Below, piece by piece: positions 12,225 through 22,807 of a stretch of 64,000 nucleotides of DNA. The stretch's first letter is position 1. Every line of letters begins with the position of its first letter. This DNA is from Cannabis sativa. Taxonomy: Eukaryota; Streptophyta; Magnoliopsida; Rosales; Cannabaceae. The DNA is taken from NCBI RefSeq assembly GCF_029168945.1, contig NC_083601.1, forward strand, positions 19,558,160 through 19,622,159, in the 5' to 3' direction. Both the position numbers and the translations under genes were made by a program. Below the pieces are notes generated by a model. The model worked only from the letters and a program-made list of their open reading frames with translations. It searched no databases and was not told where the DNA came from.

Positions 12225-12321
12225 CTCCCTCTAAACGACTTCTTTTATATTGTGTTGTTTGATTCGGGAGCCGCACGTTTATATGTAGCTATGAGAATAA
12301 TTCATTTTGGGTAGGCCTTGG
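12225..12321 (+). pseudogene. Protease start of the Tekay-like element, cut by the copia insertion
   Basis: After the gag stop the sequence still encodes the retroviral-type aspartic protease active site (LFDSGA, near 12260-12280). A TAG at about 12311 and the copia insertion at 12322 interrupt it; protease resumes at 24690. The final cttgg (12317-12321) is the left copy of the copia TSD. Confidence 0.75.
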
Positions 12322-14205
12322 TGTTGGGTTTTATGCCCTAAATAAAACTCTGTTTCAATGTAATCCAGATTATTCAATATCAATAAAGTAACAGAAGTAA
12401 TTTTTCATTCACTTATGTATGTTTTGGTTCACTTAATCAATTGCTTGTCTGTTTGATTTATAAATTCATCCAAACCCCTTTCCCATACTTGAACATGTTT
12501 ATTGTGTTGTCAACACAGTGGAAAATAAACATGACTATGTGAATAAAGTATTCCTAGATTTATCAGAACACTGGGTTTCACTGATATGACAATCTACAAC
12601 AGAGTTTACTTACATTTGGAGAAATGTTATGTTCTTTCCAGAACATAGGTTAAAGTAAAGCTCAGGTTGGATGCATGGAGTATGCATTGGAATGGACCGA
12701 TATTGAACTTTGAATTAGATTTTGAAACTTACCGTAAACATCTATTCAATTCAATATCATAAGTTGATCCTAGATCACATGATCGAAATCCTGATATGGT
12801 TAGGCTTAATTTCAAGAGTATTATTCGTGTTCTTTGATTTGTTAGTTAAACCTAAATCTTTAGTCTGGGCAATACATACATTTTGGGAACACGGTAGTGC
12901 GATTGAGTGGGAGCGCTAACATAAATATGGAATCTATAGCTTCTATCTGGCGAATAGTAAGCAAAGGGTGATTTCCTTCGAGCTTAACCAAACGAGATAA
13001 ATGATTGAGTACTCATTTCACTTAGTTGAAATATCATTTATACAGGGTTAAGTGTTTTAAGGATAAAATACATTGTAGGGTGTTACGGTAATTTAAGTCC
13101 CTTTACAGTGCAGATCATCCATATAGAGGATCATTGATCACATTAGGATTATAACAATGGATAACTAATAATGTGTCTATATGGTGGAACATATAGAGCA
13201 TTCTATATACTGAGAGTGCAATTCTGAGTTCTATGTGTGGATTCAACGAAGAATTAATAAGTCAGTGAATTTAAGTGGTAAATTCTAGATCTGCTTATTG
13301 GAAGCTCGGATATATAGACCCATGGTCCCCTCACTAGTTGAGATGATATTACTTGTAAGACTCATTTAATTGATTTTAATTAATCAATTAAAAATTCTCA
13401 AGATGGACTTGTCTATTTGAGAATTTAGCACTTATTAAGGGCAAAACAGTAAATAGAGATTTTGAAGGGCATATTTATTAATTAGGAAACTTTAATTAGT
13501 TTCATTATTAATAAAATAAATGATAATATATTATTTGATAATTAATTTTAATTATTAAATAATTAGATTTGTCATTAATATGGTTGAACAATGGAATTGG
13601 CAGTTTTTCACAAAACTAGAAACTATAAGTGTAGGAAAAGGAAAGTTGGAAAAGTGGCAAGCCTTGTTTCCACAATGCCTAGGCCGGCCACTTAGCTTCC
13701 TTTTCCCTTTGATTTTTTCAATTCCAAATGTCAATCATAGCCCTTGGTAGTCTTCTATAAATAGAAGGCAAAGGCTTCAGAGTTACACACATCTGTACAA
13801 CCTTTTCACAGCATTATTCTGAAAGAATTTTCTCTCAGAAAATTCTCTCTGAGCCGCCACCCTCTCTCTCTCTCTCTTCCTTCACTGTTTCGAAATGTAT
13901 AAGTGCTAGAGTAGTGCCCACACACATCAAGTAATACCTCAATCATAGTGAGGAAGGCTGTGTAGATTTCAGAGACAACAAAGAAGTACTATCGGGCTCA
14001 GATCTTGATTATACTCTGCTACAAAAAGGAATCAAGGGTTAGAGATCTGAGTGGGAGGAGACATATATATTCCGCTGCAATCACTGTAAGATTTCTGATA
14101 CTCTTATGTGTTTAATTTCATATCGTTTTTAGAAGTTCATATTTAGGTTTTTAAATCAACATACTTGTGAGTAGATCTAAGTTCCTGGTAAAATAACTTC
14201 CAACA
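12322..14205 (+). repeat. 5' LTR of copia element A
   Basis: 1884 bp, nearly identical to 22808-24689 and clearly related to 58434-60315. A TATA box (TATAAATA, 13756-13763) marks the likely promoter; a CT microsatellite lies just downstream at about 13862-13878 and differs in length between the two LTRs. Confidence 0.95.
13756..13763 (+). promoter_or_regulatory. TATA box of the copia 5' LTR
   Basis: TATAAATA in the 5' LTR, conserved at the same place in the 3' LTR (24242-24249) and in the second copia copy (59866-59873). Transcription would start about 30 bases downstream. Confidence 0.8.
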
Positions 14206-14207
14206 AC

Positions 14208-14219
14208 TGGCACCAGAGC
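14208..14219 (+). other. Primer binding site of copia element A (mutated)
   Basis: TGGCACCAGAGC, two bases after the LTR. The sister element at 60318 has the standard TGGTATCAGAGC, so this PBS carries TAT to CAC changes that may weaken tRNA-Met pairing. Confidence 0.85.
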
Positions 14220-16373
14220 CATGGTAATTGATTTGCTTGCAAGAAATTTGGACTTAAAACGATTTGCTTGTTTTTTGGATGGTATCATGTTGCTTTGAGT
14301 GTCATATTGATGTTTGATTGTTGTTTGTGAATTCTGGGAAAAATGGTTACTGTTCTTATTCTGTAATTATTTTTGTTGGATAGTTTGGAAAATTCTAAGC
14401 AATTTACGTTTTTACAGAAGTCGATTTCGATTTAATTTGAATTAGTTATGAATTTTTGAAAATTGAAAAAATCGGGGTGACGAGCAACATCATCACGCGC
14501 GCGGAAGGGCTGCTTGCAGCCTTCCTGCGCCGTGATCTCTCGGTCAAGCACCCAGGATACGCGCGCGGATGGCCATGCACTGCATGCCATCCGTACAGTT
14601 CATCCAATTTTCCAATTTTTTCGATTTTTCATGCTATTTCATGGAATTAAATTCCGATTTTTTGTGTAGTTTTGTATGTTGATTTTTGTTTTTCAAATTT
14701 CAAATCTAATTATCAGAAATAAATTAATTTTAATTTTTTTTAGAATTAATTTTAGATATTAGTGTAATTTGATTTTGAAAATAGGAAAAATCAAGTTTTG
14801 CTTAACTTTTTTTCTTATTTCCTTTAAAATTTGATTATTTTATTTTTTTTAAGGTCAGATATTAATTTTTTTTTGGTAACTTGACCTTAATTAAAATAAG
14901 ATCATAATAATCATGATAATTTTAAAAGAGGAAATAAGGTATTTTTGTTAACTTTTAAATTTTGTTATTTTTTAATTAAATTAAATTGTAAAACAAGAAA
15001 AGGGTATGTATTTACCATTTTCTATTTTATTATTTAATTTATTAAATAACATGAAATTTAAAAGGAAAGTTAGCAATTAATTTTGAAATGATATTTAGGT
15101 TACCCAAAACCTAATTTTTCAAAATGGTAGGTTTAATTTTAATTTTATTTTCGAAATAAATGTTTAAAATTAAATAAATCCTACATCTAACTATCCAAAT
15201 CTAACCTTGTTGCAGGAGTATGTGTTTTAGATTGTTTGTAAGTTTTCTAAAACCTATTATTGCTTGATCTAAATTGCCTTGGTTAACTTTATGATAGATC
15301 CGATGATCTAGTTTTAACCAAAGGTTCAATTGACGATAGATCAAGTAAATAATTTGTAACAGGTAATTTTTACAAACTTCTTTCATCTGTGTATGACCTA
15401 GCAACATGATAGGATCCATCCAAATGTGTATGCATGTGTGAGCCTATATGTTTAATTTCCATTATAGATACATATAGGTGGTTGTTGCTAAATAAAATAT
15501 CATAACTGATAGATTTTATTTAGGCTCATTTAGTTGTGAGCCTATTCAATTAATAACAGTTATTCATTTTAAGGTTAAATTCCTCTCTTTTGGGCCTTGT
15601 GTGAGAGTTGGGAGCCTTAGAAGTGGGTGCGACATACTGGACCCAGACCCCCCTCACATGAACAACCCCAATTGTGAAGGCCCATTTGCCTGATTTGGAT
15701 AACTGTGCTAGGTTAATTATATTAGTTTGACCTAATAAAAAATTGATTAGCAACATAATTAATTTCATTCTTCCTTGAAATTAATTTAAGAAAAACATAG
15801 TGAATAGTTATATTCTGGAAAGCTATATGTATTTTTCTTGTTTTTAATTAAATATGGAATTATAACCATATAAATTCTTTCAGAATCTTAATTTTATAAT
15901 TTCATTAAATATTCCTATTTAAGTTGAGATTTAGTTAAATCTATCAAATCAACTTAGATTTGAATATTTTTGAATTTCCTATTATAAATTAAGTTGAGGA
16001 ATTTCGGAAATTGGTTATTAAGATTCTTTAGATATTTTTTTAAGTTGATATTTTCCAAATATGGGAACTTAAAATGGAATATCTTCTAAATTAAGTGGTT
16101 ACTACTTAATTGGTAATATTTAATTAAGTCATTGGTTGAGGAATATTTTTAAGTTGGGTATTTAGATTTTTCTAAACAACTTAAATAAGATATTTTTCAA
16201 AATTATTCCATTTTTAAAATTTAATTAAAGTTTTTACTTTAATTTGTAATATTTCATTATTGAGATATGGAATATAAATGATTAAACAAAATACATGTTT
16301 AAATAATGAGCTTTAATCAAGAGAAATTCGATCTCCATTGTTGGTTTTACATAGCTATTGTTTTAGTGAGTAA

Positions 16374-16390
16374 TCCTCCCTAATGGAGGA
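16374..16390 (+). other. CTAAT-loop hairpin 1 in the copia leader
   Basis: TCCTCC-CTAAT-GGAGGA, a 6-bp stem with a 5-base loop, kept in the sister element (63472-63488). CTAATG from the loop can instead pair with CATTAG at 16396-16401, giving two exclusive folds. Confidence 0.65.
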
Positions 16391-16465
16391 ACGTTCATTA
16401 GCAAGTTAGCGCCGTTTAATCTCGAAAGATAAGTATTCTTATAGGTTTATTTATATGGTTCATGA

Positions 16466-16480
16466 CCACCCTAATGGTGG
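16466..16480 (+). other. CTAAT-loop hairpin 2 in the copia leader
   Basis: CCACC-CTAAT-GGTGG: same loop as hairpin 1 with a different stem. The sister element has CACC-CTAAT-GGTG at 63562-63574 and an outer GTATGG/CCATAC pair. Confidence 0.65.
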
Positions 16481-16541
16481 CGACTATGTAAGACTTATAA
16501 GAATGCGAAACAATGGTAGAAGCTCATAAGATAGAATTGCC

Positions 16542-16676
16542 TTGACTCTCGCCTAAACGGGACAACGATGAATTCCAATCTTGATCGAATAAAAGGTTGC
16601 TAGAATGTTTGACATTTTAGATGAATTGACAACTCTATTCAATGGATGATGCTTTGACTCTCGCCTAAACGGGACA
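16542..16676 (+). repeat. Paired leader motif TTGACTCTCGCCTAAACGGG
   Basis: Two exact copies about 112 bases apart (16542 and 16654). The same pair, with the same spacing, is present in the sister copia (63636 and 63748) although the surrounding sequence has changed. Confidence 0.75.
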
Positions 16677-16824
16677 CTGTATCAGTTCGTTGGAAACCTT
16701 GGAAAATAAACTATGTTAGATTTAGTATTTTTATAACATAAGTGATTATTTGTTTTCTGAACCTGTGTATGAATTTATAGAACCAAAACCTTACTTCTGT
16801 TTATTGATATGTTGTAGTGCCAAT

Positions 16825-17437
16825 ATGAATAACCCTCATCCCGATCCACTCCTAGTTAGTATCTTTGCAAAAGAACTCAATAGTGTGAAAATGCATCCTA
16901 GTAGTTGCATTAACTCGCACCTATTGTTGATGAATCTGAAATTCCAAAAGGCAAATCTACTAGGAATTGATTTATCAAAGGAACAATGGGTAAAACTCAT
17001 ACTTTATAGTCTTCCTCAGGAGTATAACGAGTTTTGTTCTATATTATTTATTGAACAATCCTAACTCCTCCGACATGGACAAACTCGAGTCTGAGTTGAG
17101 GGCCCATGAGCGGGATCTGATTGCAATGAGACCTCCTAGCATTGCAAGCTTTAATCAGAGGAAGAAGATTAAGCATGAGGGCTCTAACAAAGCTGCTTCT
17201 TCAAATACAAATATCAGACATCATGTTCTATGTGCGAATTGTAATGGAAAGGGACATAAAGAAGAACAATGTCCCAGGCTTCTAGACAATTCAAACGAAG
17301 GTGATGCTTTTGTATTTGAATCATGTGTTTTAGAGAACGACAAATCCTCCTGGATTGTTGATTCGGATCTACTAACCATGTATGTTCTTCATTGCGAGTG
17401 CTTGAAACTTGGGAGAATCTTCACCCGGATGAGTTAA
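16825..17437 (+). pseudogene. Copia gag and protease start, frameshifted
   Basis: The frame from the ATG at 16825 gives a short gag piece with the UBN2-type wording LLGIDLSKEQWVKLILYSLPQ and ends at 17064. The next frame (17051-17437) continues gag with a CCHC knuckle (CANCNGKGHKEEQC) and enters protease at SSWIVDS. A small deletion right after VDS shifts the frame and destroys the catalytic Asp-Ser-Gly neighbourhood. The gag N-terminal half is much shorter than in related elements, so an internal deletion is likely. Confidence 0.8.
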
Positions 17438-19549
17438 AGCTTAAAGTTGGAAATGGCGAGTTGGTATCAGCTTAAAGCAAGAGGAACGGCCCGAATCAAG
17501 TTTAATTCTAAGAAGTTTTTACTTTTAGAGAATGTTTTATATATTCCTAATTTTAGTAGAAACTTGATTAGTGTTTCATGTTTACAGACACAATTTTATA
17601 TATTGAATTTTTCGAGTTCAAATTGTTCAATTTCTCGTAATGGATTTCATATATGTGTTGCAAACATGGAACGAGGGCTTTATGTTTTAAGACCTGATAC
17701 TCAAATCTCACTAAATACTGAACTTTTCAATGTAGCTAGACCTAGAAGCCTTAAGAGAAAAGAGATTGATAATGATGATCAAACTTATCTATGGCATTTA
17801 CGTTTAGGTCATATAGGCTTTGATAGACTCAATAGGCTAACCAAAGACGGTCCATTGAAAAATGTCGTCTTAGGAGAACTGTCAGTCTGCGAGTCTTGCC
17901 TAGAAGGAAAAATGACCAAACGTTCTTTCTCTGCAAAGGGAGAGCGTGCCAAAGAACCCCTAGGGTTAGTACATTCAGATGTTTGCGGACCGCTGAATGT
18001 AAAAGCCAGAGGAGGTTATGAGTATTTCGTCACTTTCATTGACGATTTCTCTAGATATAGTTTTCTTTACTTAATGCAAAAGAAATCTGAAACGTTTGAA
18101 AAGTTTCAGGAATTTCATGCGTTGGCTCAAAACCAATTAGGTAAAACATTAAAGATCTTGCGAACTGATAGGGGTGGAGAATATATGGATATGCAGTTCA
18201 AAGATCATTTAATTGAACTTGGAATTGAATCCCAATATATCGCCCCAAGCACTCCACACGGCGAATGGAGTTGCAGAAAGAAGAAATCGCACTCTCTTAG
18301 AAATGGTTAGGTCTATGCTGAGTTACTCAACTCTGTCTACGTCCTTCTGGGGATATGCTATTCAAATGGCAAACGACATTTTAAATGTTGTTCCATCTAA
18401 AGCAGTCCCTAAGACACCCGTCGAACTATGGAATGGTCGCACACCTAGTTTGCACCATTATAGGATTTGGGGGTGCCCTGCTCACGTCTTAAGAAAGAAA
18501 AAAGGCAAACTGGAGTCGCGAACTGAGGTTTGCATGTTTGTCGAAAATTCTAAAGAGACTAGGGGTGGACTATTCTATAGTCACAAGGATAACAAAGTGT
18601 TTGTTTCTACAAATGCTACTTTCCTTGAAGATAACTATATGAAAGACAACAAACCGAAAAGTGAAATTGTATTAGAGGAAATGCTTATAGATACTGTTCC
18701 TTCAAATGTACCATCTCCTTCTACTCAAGAAGAGGAACATCCCACTCCCTCAGTTGTAGCAACTGAGAAAACTACTACTAAAGCTCTTGTTCAGAAGGTC
18801 ACCGCTCCTCGTCGTAGTGGGAGGGTTTCTACAAAACCATCTCGTTATGGCTTGGATGGTGAAATCAATATGGTCGTTGGTGACGGTATTGATGACGACC
18901 CATTAACCTATAAACAGGCAATGGCAAGTCCGCAACGGAAGCGATGGTCAGCCGGTATGGATTCAGAAATGGATTCCATGAAAAAGAACAAAGTCTGGGA
19001 ATATGTAGAACCACCTGAAGATTTTCGTCCAATTGGATGTAAATGGGTCTACAAGAAGAAAAGAGGTGCTGGAGGCAAAGTCGAAACTTTTAAAGCTAGA
19101 CTGGTCGCCAAGGGTTATACCCAAAGAGAAGGTGTGGACTATGAGGAAACTTTTAGTCCTGTTGCCATGCTCAAATCCATCCGAATTCTTCTCTCCATAG
19201 TTGCCGCTTTAGATTATGAAATTTGGCAAATGGATGTCAAGACAGCCTTTCTTAATGGGCTTCTTGAAGAAACCATCTATATGGAGCAACCAGAAGGTTA
19301 TGTTCTTCCTGGGCAGGAGAATAAAGTTTGCAAATTAAATAAGTCCATATATGGGCTTAAGCAAGCTTCTCGCTCATGGAACAAAAGGTTTGATGAGATC
19401 ATCAAGACCTACGGCTTTCATCAGAATGAAGATGAACCTTGTGTTTACCAACTCAAGGAAAACCAAGTAGTAGTATTCCTGGTCCTTTATGTTGATGACA
19501 TTTTGATCATTGGAAACAATGTCAAGAAAATGACTCACATCAAGGAATG
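17438..19549 (+). pseudogene. Copia pol 5' part: integrase and reverse transcriptase, interrupted
   Basis: Two overlapping frames. The first (17447-18310) has the GAG-pre-integrase HHCC zinc site (HLRLGHIG with CESCLEGK) and two integrase catalytic Asp motifs (HSDVCGPL, TDRGGEY). A frameshift near 18260 moves the frame to 18213-19565, which holds the third integrase residue in NGVAERRNR. The reverse transcriptase follows (KARLVAKGYTQREGVDYEETFSPV, MDVKTAFLNG, LYVDDILIIG). The solo LTR at 19550 then cuts the RT thumb; pol resumes at 21863. Domain order integrase-RT is diagnostic for Ty1/copia. Confidence 0.9.
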
Positions 19550-21857
19550 TGTAAAGCCCGCTTAGTTTAATTTGGAAATTAGCAGTTAATTATGATTAAT
19601 TATGAAATTATTTATAGCCATTTAAATAATTTATTATGCTGTTATTTTTGAATTCAGAATGCATTTTTATGTCATATAGTGAAATTTCATAATTTTGCAT
19701 TTTCGGTGTCCAGCAACATGGAACTCGGTGTATGGCTCAGTAGAATCACAAATTAGTATTTTAGTATAGTGGGACGGTTTATTTAGACATTGGGAATGTC
19801 GGGATTAGTCGGGAATTTAGAGTTTTCCCAAAATACCCCTAAGTACCCTTTTATGCCTTTTAGGGTGGAAATGGCAAAATGGTCTTTTTGCCCATTTGTA
19901 TGTTTGTCTTTTAGTGAATTTTATGTTAATGAGAAATCAGATTTTTAAGGCTTATTTTGGCTGAAATGATTTAATAAAACCATCATTTTATTCCATTTTA
20001 TCCTTTTTTCTAAAAAATAAGAAAATTGAAAAGATATTCATCTCTCTCTCTTCAAACACTCTCTCTCTCGTTTTTCCCTTAGAACCCAGCTAGGGTTGTG
20101 GATTTTGCAACTTCATCTAGGGATTTTTCAAGCAATTCTTTGTGGTTTTAACTCAAGGTAAGGCTCTAGCAACTCTCTTTTAGTCTCTTGCAATTTTTGG
20201 AAGAAAATGATAGTTTGCATGCTTTGTTTTTGGTTCTTGTTGCTGCTGGATTTATGTGTGGTTTTCAGAAGTTTAATCATGTTTGAATGAGTGAAATAGA
20301 ATAGGTTTTTAAAGCATGATTAATTGATTTTAAGCAAGTATGGAATTTTGGCTCAAAACTATGGTTTTCAAAGAAAATTGTTGACATCTCATTCTTCTTT
20401 GTTTTGTGATGTTCTTCGTAGTTTTCAGAGGTGATTTTATGCATGTTTAAGTAGGTTGGGATTGATTTGAATGCAAGTTAGTGTTGTTTAACCAAGTTTG
20501 AGTTTTGAACTCAAAGCTTGGAGCTTTAATGGTGGATTTTGATTTTATGCATGAAGCTTTATTTTATCACTTGGAAAATGTTTATTAGGGTCTAATTAGC
20601 AGGTCTGGAAAGTTTGGTTGAGTTTGGAAACGTTTTGGTTGGAGAATTGAAATTTGAGGTTTTTCTGGGTAAAGCCGGCTAGGTTTTACCTTTGCGTGTA
20701 AAACCGGTTACCGGATTTTGCGGTAGGGTGAGAAACCGGTTTTTCTCAACCGGTCGTTTCGTGCTAGTTTCGGGTTTTTACGGCGTTTGTTTTCTATTTG
20801 GTTTGGGGTATTTTTGTATTAAGTTTCAGTAGGTTAAGTTTGGTTTTAAAACCTTTGTCCCCGTTGTGATTTAGAGTGTCACTTATCGGTGTTGTGATTT
20901 TTACGGTTTAGGAGCACATGTAATAGCGCGCGATAGTTCCACTCAGGTTGACCGGCACACCTGAATTCGGAATCCAGGTAAGATTAGTATAACAGTATGC
21001 ATATGTAGATTACATGTTTAGCGTGCATGTAGGAAGCCTATTAGATTACATTAGATATGTATGTTGGCTTCGAACCATCCAACCCTGTCACATCGGTACG
21101 AGTGGAGTATGACCGACGGCGGAGTATGATCGGTTCGACCAATCAGCCGACACTTGGTTGGTGGTTCCGTACTATTGACGTATCCCGTCGGTACAGTGGA
21201 GTATGACCGACGGCGGAGTATGACCGGTTCGACCAATCGGGAGGATATAGTAACACGTCGGTACGAGTGGAGTATGACCGGCGGCGGAGTATGACCGGTT
21301 CGACCGATCAGGCTGTTACGTGTCAATAGTACCGTCCCTATGAACGTTCAGAACTCAGTACCATGTTGGACATGGCAGTAGTGGATCAGTACCATGTTGG
21401 ACATGGCAGTAGCGGGACTCAGTATCGTGTTGGACACGGCAGTTAGAATTATGTATGAGTATTTTTATGCTTTCCTTACTGAGTCTGTCGACTCACAGTT
21501 CTACATTTATGTGTAGGTAAAGGCAAGGCTAAAGCTGATGGACCGTGAGCGAGCTTGTGAAGATTGTACATGTCGGGGCGGTTAGGCCTGGAGCGTACGA
21601 TCATCGGGACAGCGAGGCTGATTTTGTAACTGGTCGCTAGGCGACATTTATTTTGTGTATCAGTTAAACAGTTAAATCTTTTTGTAAATGATTTTATAAT
21701 CGGGATCCCGAGTCTTTTGTAATATTATTTTATAAGTTTAATTAAAAAGCAAAAATTTTAATTAATCACGTTTTTCCATAAACCTCGTTGATTAGCAACG
21801 AGCTGCACAGTATGTTTAAAAATCACGTAATACGCCTATGTTAGTTAGGGTGTTACA
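19550..21857 (+). repeat. Solo LTR of a second chromovirus family inside copia pol
   Basis: 2308 bp starting TGTAAAGCCC and ending TTACA, with TSD gaatg on both sides (19545-19549, 21858-21862) and no internal region. It is therefore the product of LTR-LTR recombination after insertion. It differs from the surrounding Tekay-like LTR over most of its length but shares a core block (actgagtctgtcgactcaca, about 21477-21496; gggatcccg near 21702), so the families are related. It carries three units of a tgaccg/cggcggagtatga repeat (21090-21310) and three TTGGA-loop hairpins (21361-21438). Confidence 0.93.
21090..21438 (+). repeat. Internal repeat and hairpin arrays of the solo LTR
   Basis: Three copies of a unit with agtggagtatgaccg and cggcggagtatga start near 21092, 21188 and 21258, each framed by TCGGT and ACCGA-type arms. 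They are followed by three hairpins with loop TTGGA: CCATG/CATGG (21361-21375), CCATG/CATGG (21392-21406) and CGTG/CACG (21426-21438). The third stem differs from the others yet still pairs. Confidence 0.75.
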
Positions 21858-21862
21858 GAATG

Positions 21863-22778
21863 GCTTGACACTCAGTTCGACATGAAATACTTGGGTGAGG
21901 CAGCCTATGTTCTTGGTATTCAGATTGTCAGAAACCGGAAGAACAGATCCCTTGCTCTCTCTCAAACAGCTTACATTGACAAAGTTCTAGAGAGATTTTC
22001 CATGACCAATACCAAAGGGGCAAACATGCCCTCTAGACATGGTATCCGTCTATCTAAGGAACAGTGTCCTACTGATCCTCAAGAGATAGAAGACATGGCA
22101 AAAATTCCTTATGCTTCTGCAGTTGGAAGTCTAATGTATGCTATGCTATGCACTAGACCTGACATCTGCTATGCAGTTGGAATCGTGAGCAGGTATCAGT
22201 CAAATCCAGGAAGGGTACATTGGAACGCTATTAAGTATATTTTGAAATACTTAAAGAGTACAAGAGATTATGTATTAGTCTACAAGGGTGGTGTTTGAAA
22301 TCCCTTAGGCTATACAGACTCAGATTTCCAGGGATGTCTTGAAGACAGGAAATCTACATCTGGGATGGTGTTTACTGTTGGGGGTGGAGCAGTGGTTTGG
22401 AGAAGTGCTAAACAAACTGCAGTTTCGGATTCTACCATGGAGGCAGAATACATAGCTGCGGCTGAAGCAGCTAAAGAGGTTGTCTGGCTTAGGAAGTTCT
22501 TCACCAGTCTTGGTGTAGTTCCTCGAATGGAAAGGCCTCTAGTCCTGTTTTGTGATAACACTGGAGCTATAGCCAACAGTAAGGAACCTCGGAGCCACAA
22601 GAGAAGTAAGCATATAGAAAGAAAATATCATATTATCAGAGAATATGTGGAAAGAGGGGATGTACTGGTGGAGAAAGTGGATACGCAGGATAACTTGGCT
22701 GATCCATTCACCAAAGTCTTGGCAGTAACTTCATTCGAAAAACACCATCAGAATTTAGGATTAATTAAAATGTACTGA
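21863..22778 (+). pseudogene. Copia pol 3' part: RT end and RNase H
   Basis: Continuation of copia pol after the solo LTR. It covers the RT thumb/connection (QTAYIDKVLERFSM, AMLCTRPDICYAVG), an in-frame TGA at 22296-22298, and then RNase H (GYTDSDFQG, STMEAEYIAAAEA, FCDNTGAIA). It ends at a natural stop (22776-22778) about 30 bases before the 3' LTR. Apart from the TGA the frame is open, so decay is limited. Confidence 0.9.
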
Positions 22779-22792
22779 TTTGTTTTATATTA

Positions 22793-22807
22793 GTGCAAGT
22801 GGGAGTT
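22793..22807 (+). other. Polypurine tract of copia element A
   Basis: tgcaagtgggagttt directly before the 3' LTR; the purine run aagtgggag is the typical plus-strand primer site of this copia group. Confidence 0.75.

Larger units (their letters stand above)
14220..16824 (+). other. Long untranslated leader of copia element A
   Basis: About 2.6 kb between PBS and gag with no credible reading frame. It is AT-rich and shares many blocks with the leader of the second copia element (60330-63960). The last 500 bases hold conserved structures: two CTAAT-loop hairpins (16374-16390, 16466-16480) and two copies of gactctcgcctaaacggg (near 16544 and 16656). This probably carries RNA packaging or translation-control signals; that is inference. 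Confidence 0.7.

Noticed and set aside
12722..12919. 65-codon frame present identically at 12722 and 23208
   Set aside because: Identity reflects the two LTRs of one copia element; the third LTR copy (58434-60315) does not keep it as a long frame.
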